Shown: positions 1-9,051, counted from the stretch's first letter. The stretch is 37,094 nt of DNA from Caballeronia sp. GAFFF1 (GCF_023630705.1 NZ_JALQEM010000015.1:1-37094); one strand, 5' to 3'. Notes: generated by a model not told the origin, from the sequence alone. Numbers and translations are program-made.

Positions 1-221
<221 letters not shown>

Positions 222-258
222 TTAGAGCGGTGTGGCTGCGGCCGATCCTTCGCGCCTG

Positions 259-2301
259 TCAACTGTCGCGCTTCAGGACGTAACGGCCCGGAGCCGCCTC
301 GATCACAGGATAATCCTTCGAGCCGAGCCCTGCGCTCGCCTTCTGCTGCTCGCCGGACTGCTTCGCGAGCCACTGCGTCCACGTCGGCCACCAGCTGCCC
401 GGATGCTCGCTCGCGGCCTCGAACCAGGCGTCGGCAGTTTCCGGCAGGCGCTCGCCCGCGCTATCCAGCATCCAGAAACTGCGCTTGTTTTTCGACGGCG
501 GATTGATCACGCCCGCGATATGGCCCGATGCGCCGAGCACGAACGTCTGCGGCCCGGAAAGCAGCGGCGCGGAAGCATACGCCGATTTCCACGGCACGAT
601 ATGGTCTTCGCGCGAGCCATAGATGAATGTCGGCGTCGTGATCGTCGACAAGTCGATGGGCACGCCGAGCACCGTGACCGCGCCCGGCTCGCGCAGCTTG
701 TTCTCCAGATACGTGTTGCGCAGATACCAGACGCACATGGGACCGGGCAGATTCGTCGAATCGCTGTTCCAGAAGAGCAGATCGAACGCTTGCGGCGTCC
801 GGCCCTTCAGGTAATTATCGACGACGTAGTTCCAGACCAGATCATTCGGGCGCAAATACGAGAACGTGTTGGCGAACTCGATGCCGCGCATGAGTCCCGG
901 CGGCGCGCCGTTCTTGCCGCCGATGGCCTGCTCGCGCATCGCCACGTGCGCCTCGTCGACGAAGACGTCGAGCACGCCCGTGTCGGAGAAGTCGAGCATC
1001 GAGGTAAGCAAGGTCATCGACGCGGCCGGCTCGTTGCCGCGCGCCTTCTCCACGGCGAGCGCCGTGGCGAGCAGCGTTCCGCCGATGCAAAAGCCCAGCG
1101 TGTTGATCTTGTCCGCGCCGGAGATGTCGGAGACGACGCTCATCGCCTGCATCACGCCTTCGCCGACGTAATCGTCCCATGTCTTGTGAGCAATGGACTG
1201 GTCCGCATTGCGCCACGAGATCATGTACACCTGCTGGCCCGATTCGAGCGCATGACGCACAAGCGAGCCTTCCGGCGAAAGATCGAGGATGTAGAACTTG
1301 TTGATGCACGGCGGCACGATCAGCAGCGGCCGCGCGTAGACCTTCGGCGCGAGCGGCTTGTACTGAATGAGCTGCATGAGCTCGTTCTCGTACACGACCG
1401 CGCCTTCGGTCGTCGCGACATTCTTGCCGATGGCGAAGACCGATTCGTCCGACTGCGAGATCTTGCCGCGCTGCATGTCGTTGAGCAGGTTCAGCATGCC
1501 CTGACGCAGGCTTTCGCCCTTGCTCTCGATGAGCGCCTTCTGCGCCTCGGGATTGAGCGCGAGATAGTTGCTCGGCGCGGCCGCGGCGGCCCACTGCTGC
1601 ACGGCGAAGCGAATGCGCTCGCGCGTCTTCGGATCACTCTGCACGGCGTCGGCGAGTTCCTGGAGATAGCGCGCGTTCAGCAGATACCACGCGGCCGTGA
1701 AGGCGAACGCGGGCGTCGATTGCCATGCGGTGTCCTTGAAGCGCCGGTCCTTGAGCGCAGCCGGATCGATGCTCTGTCCGCTCGCCTGTTTCATCAGTTC
1801 GCCGACGTCGCGCGTGTAGTCGCTTTGCAGTTGATGCAGGCGCTCGGGCGCGATGGCCGCCGTCGGAATCTTTGGCAACGTCGGCAGGCCCTGCATCGCC
1901 GCGCCGAAGCCCGGCATGCTGCTCGCGAGCTTCGCGAATTCGGCGAGACCGTTCATCTTCGCGAGGTCCGGCATCTGCGGCATGCTCGCGATGGTGGGAA
2001 AAGCGGTCGGGAATGCACCGGGAAGCGCACCCGGAAAACCGCCGAAACCCTGAAACGGGAACCCGCCGAATGCGGAAAAAGGCGAAGCGCCGCCGTTCCC
2101 GGACGCGCCGTCAGCCGCCGGATTCGTCTGTTGAGTGAATTTCGCCCACTGCGCCGGATCGGCGACGGCGCGCCACGCATTCAGCCATTGCTCGAATGCC
2201 TGCTGTACGCCTGCCGTGTTGTCGGCTGCTGGCTGCGCCGCGGTGCTGTCTTCGGCGTCGGTACGGGAGCGGGAAGATGAAGAGGATGTTTTGGAAGCCA
2301 T
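259..2301 (-). CDS. phaC: Class I poly(3-hydroxyalkanoate) synthase
   Basis: The enzyme polymerises (R)-3-hydroxyacyl-CoA into polyhydroxyalkanoate at the granule surface. The 680-residue protein has an alpha/beta-hydrolase core with the lipase-like box GFCIGG. The catalytic triad is readable as Cys405, Asp566 (in SREDHIVPW) and His594 (in GASGHIAGV), and the C-terminus contains the usual GSWWPTW. Typical class I enzymes such as the Cupriavidus necator one are about 590 residues. The extra length here lies near the N-terminus: a Ser-rich start (residues 4-11) and a Gly/Phe/Pro/Ala-rich stretch at about residues 61-145 placed before the conserved core. The ATG at 2301 follows an AAAGG-like site; a start further in is possible but would cut into the conserved N-terminal helix. 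phaA follows directly. Confidence 0.97.
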   Translation of the reverse strand: MASKTSSSSSRSRTDAEDSTAAQPAADNTAGVQQAFEQWLNAWRAVADPAQWAKFTQQTNPAADGASGNGGASPFSAFGGFPFQGFGGFPGALPGAFPTAFPTIASMPQMPDLAKMNGLAEFAKLASSMPGFGAAMQGLPTLPKIPTAAIAPERLHQLQSDYTRDVGELMKQASGQSIDPAALKDRRFKDTAWQSTPAFAFTAAWYLLNARYLQELADAVQSDPKTRERIRFAVQQWAAAAAPSNYLALNPEAQKALIESKGESLRQGMLNLLNDMQRGKISQSDESVFAIGKNVATTEGAVVYENELMQLIQYKPLAPKVYARPLLIVPPCINKFYILDLSPEGSLVRHALESGQQVYMISWRNADQSIAHKTWDDYVGEGVMQAMSVVSDISGADKINTLGFCIGGTLLATALAVEKARGNEPAASMTLLTSMLDFSDTGVLDVFVDEAHVAMREQAIGGKNGAPPGLMRGIEFANTFSYLRPNDLVWNYVVDNYLKGRTPQAFDLLFWNSDSTNLPGPMCVWYLRNTYLENKLREPGAVTVLGVPIDLSTITTPTFIYGSREDHIVPWKSAYASAPLLSGPQTFVLGASGHIAGVINPPSKNKRSFWMLDSAGERLPETADAWFEAASEHPGSWWPTWTQWLAKQSGEQQKASAGLGSKDYPVIEAAPGRYVLKRDS

Positions 2302-2456
2302 ACCCGCCTTTGACCTCTGAGTCTCGAAAGACTGATTGCTGATGCAGGCATTGCCGGGCCGTCTCGGCCAGCGCGCGAAAGTATGGGTGCGCCTTTGCGC
2401 GCCGGGCGGGAGCCGCCCTCGCTACGCCGTGCCCGATTGAACACAATCCTGGGAAC

Positions 2457-2486
2457 ATTCTTGCGCTTGGGCGTCAAGCATGTCAA
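2457..2486 (-). promoter_or_regulatory. Candidate sigma-70 promoter of phaC
   Basis: On the minus strand a perfect TTGACA (2481-2486) is followed after 18 bases by AAGAAT (2457-2462), a 4/6 match to the -10 consensus. It lies about 155 bases upstream of the phaC ATG and downstream of the pgeF stop, so it could drive phaC-phaA independently. An A/T-rich block lies upstream at about 2515-2532 and could act as an UP element. This is a motif match only. Confidence 0.35.
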
Positions 2487-2599
2487 TGCTTCGTCCCGAT
2501 TTTGCCGCAGCGCGATGTTTTTATAATTATCGTTTTCCCCCATGAAAGAAATGCCTGTTTGCCGCGCCTTTTCGGGCGTTGGGTGATGCGGCTCGCGAA

Positions 2600-3442
2600 T
2601 CAGTCGGCGAGCCAGATCAACGCGGCCATGCGGCCCGTCACGCGGTCGCGCCGGTAGGAATAGAAGCGCGTCGCTTCGGTCACGGTGCAGTGCGTGCCAC
2701 CGTGAATGCGCGCCGCGTCCATACCGATATCAGCGAGCCGCAACCGCGCGAGCGCGTAAATGTCCGCGAAGTATGTGCCGGGCGCGCCGGCTGCCTTGAA
2801 TGCGGCGGCGGTCGCATCCCGGCTTTGTGCCCGGCTCGCGGCGACGAACGCGTCGAGCACATCTGCGCCGACTTCGAACGCATCCGGTCCGATCGCCGGT
2901 CCGAGATAAGCGTTGAGTGCCGATGCCGGCGCGCCCGCGAGCGCCGCCACGCGCTCCCCCGTCTTCTCGACGATGCCGCCCGCAAGCCCGCGCCAGCCCG
3001 CATGCGCCGCGCCGACCGCGCGGCCCTGGTCATCGCAGAACAGCACGGGCAGGCAGTCCGCCGTCATCACGACGCAGACGACGCCCGCGCGGTCCGTCAC
3101 GCTCGCGTCGGCGCGCGTCGGCCCAAACGCGCGTGCCTCGATGACGGCGTGAGCGTCTTCCACTTGCGTGCCGTGAATCTGTTCGAGCCACGCGGCGTCG
3201 CGCGCAGCCGTCAGCGCGAGCGCGCGGCGGCGGTTCTCCTGCACGGCGGCGGGCGCATCCCCGGTCGAAAGACCCAGATTCAACCCCCCGGCTTGCGGCG
3301 CGCCGCCGTCATACGGCGCCCCGCTCACGCCGCCCGCGCGCGTCGTCACGAATGCGCGGACGCGCGGCGCCACGCGCCATTGCGGCCAGAGGCAGTGTTT
3401 CGGGTCCAGTGCGTGTAGCTGCGCCGCGTGTGGATCGGTCAT
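2600..3442 (-). CDS. pgeF: Peptidoglycan editing factor PgeF (YfiH/DUF152 family, multicopper-oxidase-like fold)
   Basis: This 280-residue cytoplasmic protein belongs to the YfiH/DUF152 family. Members have been described as polyphenol oxidases, as purine nucleoside phosphorylase/adenosine deaminase-like enzymes, and as PgeF, which keeps peptidoglycan precursors correct. The metal-site residues are visible as His90 (LEQIHGTQV), Cys130 (TADCLPVLF) and His147 (AAHAGWRGL), with the spacing expected from E. coli YfiH. Its ATG overlaps the rluD stop as ATGA, so the two are translationally coupled. The same rluD-pgeF pair follows bamD divergently in many proteobacteria. The fold and family are sure; the physiological reaction is less so. 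Confidence 0.93.
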   Translation of the reverse strand: MTDPHAAQLHALDPKHCLWPQWRVAPRVRAFVTTRAGGVSGAPYDGGAPQAGGLNLGLSTGDAPAAVQENRRRALALTAARDAAWLEQIHGTQVEDAHAVIEARAFGPTRADASVTDRAGVVCVVMTADCLPVLFCDDQGRAVGAAHAGWRGLAGGIVEKTGERVAALAGAPASALNAYLGPAIGPDAFEVGADVLDAFVAASRAQSRDATAAAFKAAGAPGTYFADIYALARLRLADIGMDAARIHGGTHCTVTEATRFYSYRRDRVTGRMAALIWLAD

Positions 3443-4623
3443 GCTTCGTCGTCCTCGTAATCGTCGTCTCTCTCGTCTTCTTCCCAGTCTTCATCCGCCT
3501 CGTAGACCTGCACGAACGCTTCGTCTTCGTCTTCGTCGTCGAAATCCGCTTCGTCTTCGCGTCCGAATCCGAGTGCGGCGGCAAGCGCGGTCATATCCTC
3601 GGGCACGTCGGCGCGCCAGTGCACTGCCTTGCCCGTCACCGGATGAATCAGGCCGAGCCGCCACGCATGCAGCGCCTGCCGCGCGAAGCCGTCCGGCAGC
3701 GGCGTCACCGAACGCTTGCCGCGCGCGCGCCCGTAGACCGGATCGCCCAGAAGCGGATGTCCGACGTGCGCGCAATGCACGCGAATCTGGTGCGTGCGGC
3801 CGGTTTCGAGATCGCAATGAATGGCGCTGACCGGCTGGCCTTGCCATCTCGCCCTGTCGATGGTGCGAAAGTGCGTGCGCGCGGGCTTGCCCGCCGCGCT
3901 CTGCACGACCGCCATGCGCGTGCGTTCGCGCGGATCGCGGCCGATGGGCGCGTCGATGGTGCCGTCCTCCGGCATGGTGCCCCACACGAAAGCGACATAG
4001 CGGCGCTTGACCGTGCGCGCCTGCAACTGGCGCACGAGGTCTGTTTGCGCTTTGAGCGTGCGCGCGACGACCATCAGCCCGGACGTCTCCTTGTCCAGCC
4101 GATGCACGATGCCCGCGCGCGGCAAGCCGGCCGCGGCGCTGCCGTAGCGATGCAGCAGGCCGTTCAGCAGCGTGCCGCTCCAGTTGCCGGCCGCGGGATG
4201 CACGACCATCCCCGCGGGCTTGTTGATGACGACGAGCGCCTCGTCTTCGTACACGATGTCAAGCGGCACCGGCTCGGGCGTGAAAGCGAGTTGCTCGGGC
4301 AACAGGTCCGGGACGAGCGAAATGGTCGCGCCGAGCGGCACCGGCTGCCGCACTTTCGCGCTCGCACCGTCGACCAGCACGCGGCCCTCTTCGATCCAGC
4401 TTTGCAGACGGCTGCGCGAAAACTCCGGGAAAACCTTGGCAAGTACCTTGTCGAGCCGGTCGCCCGCGAGTTCGTCGGGCACGCGCACCGTACGGGGCGC
4501 GTCGGCGCTTGGCTGCGGGCCCGCGCCGGCTTCCGATTCGGGCAAAGCCGAGTCGTTGCCGTTGGCGCATGGGCTATAATCTTTGAGTTGGTCTTTGGTA
4601 CGACGAGTACTTGAGCGAGTCAT
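3439..4623 (-). CDS. rluD: 23S rRNA pseudouridine(1911/1915/1917) synthase RluD
   Basis: RluD isomerises three uridines in helix 69 of 23S rRNA. An S4-like RNA-binding domain (about residues 45-110, beginning near [16 protein letters not shown]) precedes the RluA-type catalytic domain. The catalytic Asp is Asp177 in [13 protein letters not shown] place the start at the ATG at 4623 ([17 protein letters not shown]), giving 394 residues; the frame stays open to 4803 but the extra sequence is unlike the family. No clear Shine-Dalgarno is present. The C-terminal roughly 35 residues are almost purely acidic (runs such as DDEDEDE and DDDYEDDEA), which is an unusual tail. It overlaps pgeF by 4 bases and is divergent from bamD. 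Confidence 0.95.
   Translation of the reverse strand: MTRSSTRRTKDQLKDYSPCANGNDSALPESEAGAGPQPSADAPRTVRVPDELAGDRLDKVLAKVFPEFSRSRLQSWIEEGRVLVDGASAKVRQPVPLGATISLVPDLLPEQLAFTPEPVPLDIVYEDEALVVINKPAGMVVHPAAGNWSGTLLNGLLHRYGSAAAGLPRAGIVHRLDKETSGLMVVARTLKAQTDLVRQLQARTVKRRYVAFVWGTMPEDGTIDAPIGRDPRERTRMAVVQSAAGKPARTHFRTIDRARWQGQPVSAIHCDLETGRTHQIRVHCAHVGHPLLGDPVYGRARGKRSVTPLPDGFARQALHAWRLGLIHPVTGKAVHWRADVPEDMTALAAALGFGREDEADFDDEDEDEAFVQVYEADEDWEEDERDDDYEDDEA
4575..4580 (+). promoter_or_regulatory. Candidate -10 element (TATAAT) for bamD
   Basis: A perfect TATAAT on the plus strand lies inside the 5' end of rluD and points toward bamD, whose start is about 270-310 bases downstream. A perfect match is rare in such GC-rich DNA. 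No good -35 hexamer is present at 16-18 bases (TTGCCG at 4556-4561 is too close, with a spacer of 13). The match may simply reflect the rluD codons for D-Y-S. Confidence 0.22.
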
Positions 4624-4888
4624 GTGAACGAGAGATTGACGGGAAGCAGGCCGCGATCCCGATCGAAGCCGATAGCTATACGAGTCATCACGCGCAACCG
4701 TTGCGAGCCGCGAAACGAAGCGATGGCCCGAAGCGATCGACCGAAGCGATCGACCAAGCAGCGCGCCGTGCGCAAAGACTGCACCGGAAGCACTGCCGCA
4801 CACAGTTGGAATCAGTTAAGAAGCAAGCCAGAAATCAGCCCAGGAAATGCAAGCACTGATGCAAGCCTTCAACACCATTTATCAAGCG

Positions 4889-5692
4889 ATGCAGCGATCG
4901 ATCAAGTATCTGGCGCTGGCCGCGAGCGTCGCCATCGTCACGGCCTGCCACGGCCTGCCCGAGAAAACCGACGAAACGGCAACATGGAATAACAACAAAT
5001 TATATACGGAGGCCCAGGACGCGCTATCCGGCAGCGACTGGGGCAAGTGCGCCAAGTACTTCGAGGCGCTCGAAGGCCGCGACCCGTTCGGCCACTTCGC
5101 GCAGCAGGCGCAGATCAACGTCGCGTACTGCAACTGGAAGGACGGCGAAACCGCCTCGGCGGATCAGGCTATCGACCGGTTTATCCGCCTGCATCCGGAT
5201 CATCCGGATATCGCGTATGCGTATTATCTGAAGGGCATGATCCACTTTAACGACGACCTCGGTCTTTTCGGCCGCTTCTCCGGCCAGGACATGAGCGAGC
5301 GCGATCCGAAGTCGCTGCGCGAGTCGTACGACGCGTTCAAGGTGGTCGTCGACAAGTATGCGCAAAGCAAATACGCGCCGGACGCCGCCCAGCGCATGCG
5401 CTATATCGTGAACGCGCTGGCGTCGCATGAAGTACATGCCGCGGACTACTATTTCCGCCGTGGCGCGTATGTGGCCGCCATCAACCGGGCGCAGCTCGCC
5501 ATTCGCGAATACAAGAACGCCCCGGCGACCGAAGACGCGTTGCATATCATGATGATGTCGTATCAGAGGCTCGATCAGCCGCAACTCGCCGACGACACCA
5601 AGCGCGTGCTGGCCGCGACGTTCCCGGACAGCCCGTATGTCACCGGCAAGCGTCGCCCGGGCACGGACAAGCCCTGGTATCAGATCTGGTAA
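4889..5692 (+). CDS. bamD: Outer membrane assembly lipoprotein BamD
   Basis: BamD is the essential lipoprotein of the BAM complex, which inserts beta-barrel proteins into the outer membrane. From the ATG at 4889 the product begins MQRSIKYLALAASVAIVTAC: basic n-region, hydrophobic core and a lipobox with Cys20 as the lipidated residue. The rest is a TPR superhelix of about five repeats, including the conserved blocks KYFEALEGRDPFG and HPDHPDIAYAYYLKGM. The frame is open back to an ATG at 4847, which has AGGA only about two bases away; that start would put 14 extra residues before the signal peptide, so I prefer 4889. It is transcribed divergently from rluD and ends at a strong intrinsic terminator. 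Confidence 0.96.
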   Translation: MQRSIKYLALAASVAIVTACHGLPEKTDETATWNNNKLYTEAQDALSGSDWGKCAKYFEALEGRDPFGHFAQQAQINVAYCNWKDGETASADQAIDRFIRLHPDHPDIAYAYYLKGMIHFNDDLGLFGRFSGQDMSERDPKSLRESYDAFKVVVDKYAQSKYAPDAAQRMRYIVNALASHEVHAADYYFRRGAYVAAINRAQLAIREYKNAPATEDALHIMMMSYQRLDQPQLADDTKRVLAATFPDSPYVTGKRRPGTDKPWYQIW

Positions 5693-5703
5693 TGCATCGA
5701 ACG

Positions 5704-5730
5704 GCCGGCGCGCTTGCGCCGGCTTTGTTT
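5704..5730 (+). terminator. Rho-independent terminator of bamD
   Basis: The perfect 8-base stem GCCGGCGC / GCGCCGGC (5704-5711 and 5716-5723) with a GCTT loop is followed by TTTGTTT. It begins 11 bases after the bamD stop. Confidence 0.85.
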
Positions 5731-5868
5731 GCAAGGGCGTTGAATCGCCCTATTTTTTCGTCCAGATTTTTGCCATTTAGCAACGAAATTTAGCAATCCT
5801 GAAGGCGTTCGCAGGCATTGGAGCGAAGCGAGTCCTCGCCTGCACCCCGCTTTTTGCAAGAGACCAGT

Positions 5869-6462
5869 ATGGCTGTAACGGTTCCGCGCACCCAGCGCGA
5901 CGCATTCCTCGACACGATGGATTCCTTGCTGCCCTGGCCGACGCTGTGCGCGATCGTCCAGCCGAACCTCGAGGCGCGGGCGAACACCGAGCGCATGCTG
6001 CGGATTTGCCTGCTGCAAAGCTGGTTCGGTCTGTCCGATCGTGATTGCGCGGACGCGCTCATCGACAGCATCGGCCTGCAGCGGTTCGCGCGTATTGACG
6101 CCGAGCGCGACGGCTTTCCCGACGCGCGCGCCATCCGTGAGTTTCGCGGTGATTTGCAGTCGCGGGAACGGACGCAGCCGTTGGCGGCCGAGGTCAACCG
6201 CGTGCTGGCGACTAACGGCATTCGCGTCAAGCCGGGCGCGATCGTCAACGCGCGCATTTTCGCGGACGCGCCGGGGCGGCGCGGCGAAACTGCGCCGAAG
6301 CCCGTTGCCGGCAAGCCTGCCACGCGGCCGAGCTTCGGCGGTGCATACGGCCGTCAATCGATGCACGTGCGCCTCGCGCGTGACGCCGGGCAGGCCGCAG
6401 CCGAGCGCGCCGCGCGGCTCGCTCAGGCCATCTTCAACGTGCGCAGCGTCACGGAAGGCTAG
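5869..6462 (+). CDS. IS5-type transposase N-terminal domain protein (catalytic core missing)
   Basis: The protein of 197 residues resembles the N-terminal DUF772 part of IS5/IS1182-type transposases. Recognisable blocks are MDSLLPWPTLCAIVQPN, ERMLRICLLQSWFGLSDRD, LQRFARIDAERDGFPDA and AIREFRGDL. In family members the next block, resembling IVDATII, carries the first Asp of the DDE triad; here it reads IVNARIF with Asn127. Nothing resembling the rest of the DDE core follows; instead there is a short Gly/Arg/Ala-rich tail with GGAYGRQSMHVRLA. It cannot be an active transposase. The ATG at 5869 (MAVTVPRTQRDAF) follows AAGAGA; an upstream in-frame start at 5818 is less likely. The reading frame is intact, GC content is like the neighbours, and no terminal inverted repeats are seen, so it is either an old relic or a domesticated DNA-binding protein. 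Its stop overlaps the helicase stop by 4 bases. Confidence 0.75.
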   Translation: MAVTVPRTQRDAFLDTMDSLLPWPTLCAIVQPNLEARANTERMLRICLLQSWFGLSDRDCADALIDSIGLQRFARIDAERDGFPDARAIREFRGDLQSRERTQPLAAEVNRVLATNGIRVKPGAIVNARIFADAPGRRGETAPKPVAGKPATRPSFGGAYGRQSMHVRLARDAGQAAAERAARLAQAIFNVRSVTEG

Positions 6463-8687
6463 TCGGCCAGTTCCACCGCCGAACTGCGCGAATCGCTGAA
6501 GAACGCGCGCACGACATCGAGCTCGCGCGTGCGCTTGAAGGGCGGCAGGCTTTGCCAGATGCGCCGTCCGTACGGTTTGTCGACGAGGCGCGTGTCGCAG
6601 ATCATCAGCACGCCGCGATCCGTTTCCGCGCGAATCAGCCGACCCGCGCCCTGCTTCAGCGTGATGACCGCCTGAGGCAGCTGATGCACGGCGAACGGGC
6701 TCAGCCCTTTTTTCGTGAGCGCATCGAGCCGGGCGGCCAGCACCGGATCGTCCGGCGGCGCGAACGGCAGCTTGTCGATGACGACGAGGGAAAGTGCATC
6801 ACCGCGCACATCGACGCCCTCCCAGAAGCTCTGGCTGCCCACGAGAATCGCGTTCCCGTACGCACGAAAGCGGTCGAGCAGTTCCGTGCGGCTCGCATCG
6901 CCCTGAACCAGCAGCGGATTCTGCCAGCCGCGACGCTCGATCACGTCGCGCAGCCGCGCCGAGATGCGATCGACCGCGCGCAGCGTCGTGCAGAGCACGA
7001 ACACGCCGCCGCCGGCCGCTTCGATCACCGGGAGCGCTGCCTCGAAGACGGCATCCGTGAACTGGGGCGACGACGGCTGCGGCAGATTGCGCGGCACGTA
7101 CAGCAGCCCTTGCGTCGGATAGTCGAACGGGCTCGGCAGCGTCATGGAGCGGCGAGCGTTCAGGCCCATTTGCGCCGCGTAGTGCGTGAAGTCGCCGCGC
7201 ACGGAGAGCGTCGCCGACGTGAAAATCCACGCACGCGGCACGCCCGCGCGCTGCTTCGCGAAGATCGGCGCGACCGAAAGCGGCGTCTCGTGCAACTGCA
7301 CCGTGTGCGAGAACACCTCGACCCAGCGGACCATCTCGTTCGGCTCGTCCTTCGCCGTCTGTTGCGCGGTGTCTTCGTCTTCCGCAACGGCGCGTTCGAG
7401 CGGCGTCGGCGGCGTGGTCCAGCCCGCGAGCAAGTCCTGCAACTCGCGAGCGCGCCGCACGAGCGCCTGCAGCGATTCCGCCCGCTCCGCATGCGACGAC
7501 AACGCCGCCGCCAGGGCATCGAGATGCGTTTCGAGCGTATCGAGCGCCTCGAAGAGCGGATGCCCGTCCGGAAGCTGACCAAGCGAAAAGCGCGCCGAAT
7601 CTTCCTTGAACGCGAGCCGCAGGTCGCGCGCCGCCCGCTCCAGCGCCGCGCCGAGCTTGGTCCAGTCCGCCGCGTCGCGCGCGTAGCTCAGGCCCTCCGC
7701 GACGGTATCGCGCGCCAGTTCCAGCAGTTGCGTGGTGGAAAGCGTCTCGCCGAAGAAGAGCGTCGCAGTCTCCGGCAACTGATGCGCTTCGTCGAAGATG
7801 ATGGTGTTGGCCATCGGCAGCAATTCGGCCATGCCGGTATCGCGCAACATCACGTCGGCGAAGAACAGATGGTGATTCACCACGACGATATCGGCCTGTT
7901 GCGCCTCCTTGCGCGCCTGCATCACGAAGCAGTCCTTGTAGTGCGGACACTCCTGGCCGAGGCAGTTGTCGCGCGTGGACGTGACCATCGGCCAGACGGG
8001 CGAGTTTTCGGGGACGCTCGCGAGTTCGGCCTTGTCGCCCGTGCGCGTGATCTTCGCGAAGCGGACGATCTCCTGCAGATGCGACGTGTCCTGCCGCGAG
8101 GGCAGCCGGCCGTTGTCGGCGGTGCGCTCCAGATAGTAATGACAGAGGTAGTTCGCGCGGCCCTTGAGCATCGCGACCGACACCGGAACGGCGAGCGCGT
8201 CGCGCACGGTCGGGATATCGCGCTGGAATAGCTGATCCTGCAAATGCTTCGTGCCCGTCGAGACGATGACCTTGCCGCCCCACAACATGGCGGGAACGAG
8301 GTACGCGTAGGTCTTGCCCGTGCCGGTGCCGGCCTCGACGATCAACGTGTTCTCGCCGCCGTCGATGGCGGCCGCAGCCGTCGCGATGCCGACGTCGTCG
8401 GCCGTCTCGTCGTCGGGCGCATGCGGCTTGTCCGACGGCCCGAGCTTGCGCGCCGGGCGGCGCTGCGCTTCGAACATCGCGGGCTCGGGCATCGCGCGGC
8501 CGGATGCTTCCATCGCTGCCGCGACCGAGCGCGCCATTTCGATCTGCGATGCGCGCGGCCGGTAGCCGTCGATGGCGCGGGCGAGCAGGCCATCGGCGGA
8601 GAAGATCGCATCGAGTTCGACGCTGCGTTTGTTCGTCAGCGCGAGCGCCGCGCTCGCGGCATCGGACGGTTGGGCGGGAGAGTTCAA
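6459..8687 (-). CDS. dinG: ATP-dependent DNA helicase, DinG/YoaA family (XPD-like, iron-sulfur)
   Basis: This 742-residue superfamily 2 helicase belongs to the XPD-like 5'-3' group and is likely to act in DNA repair or R-loop/replication-fork processing. Motifs are a Q-motif-like YRPRASQIEMA (42-52), Walker A AGTGTGKT (119-126), four candidate 4Fe-4S ligands at Cys182, Cys242, Cys247 and Cys253, the DEAH box at 299-302, and C-terminal QGAGRLIR. About 40 Pro/Lys/Asp-rich residues (roughly 64-105) lie between the Q motif and Walker A, longer than I expect for the family. DinG and YoaA are close paralogues and the symbol could be either. The gene lies downstream of the YdcH-type gene with a 78-base gap and converges on the transposase-derived gene. 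Confidence 0.92.
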   Translation of the reverse strand: MNSPAQPSDAASAALALTNKRSVELDAIFSADGLLARAIDGYRPRASQIEMARSVAAAMEASGRAMPEPAMFEAQRRPARKLGPSDKPHAPDDETADDVGIATAAAAIDGGENTLIVEAGTGTGKTYAYLVPAMLWGGKVIVSTGTKHLQDQLFQRDIPTVRDALAVPVSVAMLKGRANYLCHYYLERTADNGRLPSRQDTSHLQEIVRFAKITRTGDKAELASVPENSPVWPMVTSTRDNCLGQECPHYKDCFVMQARKEAQQADIVVVNHHLFFADVMLRDTGMAELLPMANTIIFDEAHQLPETATLFFGETLSTTQLLELARDTVAEGLSYARDAADWTKLGAALERAARDLRLAFKEDSARFSLGQLPDGHPLFEALDTLETHLDALAAALSSHAERAESLQALVRRARELQDLLAGWTTPPTPLERAVAEDEDTAQQTAKDEPNEMVRWVEVFSHTVQLHETPLSVAPIFAKQRAGVPRAWIFTSATLSVRGDFTHYAAQMGLNARRSMTLPSPFDYPTQGLLYVPRNLPQPSSPQFTDAVFEAALPVIEAAGGGVFVLCTTLRAVDRISARLRDVIERRGWQNPLLVQGDASRTELLDRFRAYGNAILVGSQSFWEGVDVRGDALSLVVIDKLPFAPPDDPVLAARLDALTKKGLSPFAVHQLPQAVITLKQGAGRLIRAETDRGVLMICDTRLVDKPYGRRIWQSLPPFKRTRELDVVRAFFSDSRSSAVELAD

Positions 8688-8765
8688 AGGGAGCCTGATC
8701 CTGCGAATACTGCGGTTTCGTGCCGTGCGCCACGCGCCGGCGACTGCGCCACGCGTCGGGGCCGC

Positions 8766-8987
8766 TCAGTGCGGATCCGTGTCCAGCTGCAATTGCAGCA
8801 GGAGAATGGTGTCTTTCACCTTGAGCTTGCGCTTTTTCAAGCGCCGCAGCTCGAGGTCGTCGATGCCGGACAGCTTGCCGATGAGCGTGTCCAGACCGCG
8901 ATGCTCGTCCTGCAATTGCGCGATCCGGTCGCGGATCATCGCGGCATCCGCTGCGGTTTGTCGGGGTGCGTTCAAGCGTTGCTGCAT
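8766..8987 (-). CDS. Small YdcH/DUF465 family protein
   Basis: The product is a 73-residue soluble, charged, predominantly helical protein. The family signature is visible: EHRGLDTLIGKL followed by the basic LRRLKKRKLKVKDTI. Members are short coiled-coil hairpins of unknown function. A perfect AGGAGG Shine-Dalgarno (8993-8998) lies 5 bases before the ATG and predicts strong translation. It sits between the secreted Gln-rich protein gene upstream and the helicase downstream, all on the same strand. Confidence 0.9.
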   Translation of the reverse strand: MQQRLNAPRQTAADAAMIRDRIAQLQDEHRGLDTLIGKLSGIDDLELRRLKKRKLKVKDTILLLQLQLDTDPH

Positions 8988-9051
8988 GCTCGCCTCCTGT
9001 CCCGGGACACCCGGTCGGCCCGGTGGGCCCGGTCTTCGCGCCGACTTGGCG

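Noticed and set aside
232..2280. A 682-codon plus-strand open frame
   Set aside because: It is antisense to phaC, whose catalytic triad is intact. The translation is Arg/Glu-rich without signal or motif.
2522..2527. Perfect TATAAT on the plus strand upstream of 2600
   Set aside because: No gene on the plus strand follows, and no -35 hexamer is at the right distance; the A/T block is more likely an upstream element of phaC.
9005..9035. Short tandem GGCCCGGT-like repeats that would encode Gly-Pro-Thr triplets on the minus strand
   Set aside because: They lie after the stop of the Gln-rich gene and before the YdcH ribosome binding site. They are too short for a collagen-like gene and not in an open frame with a start.
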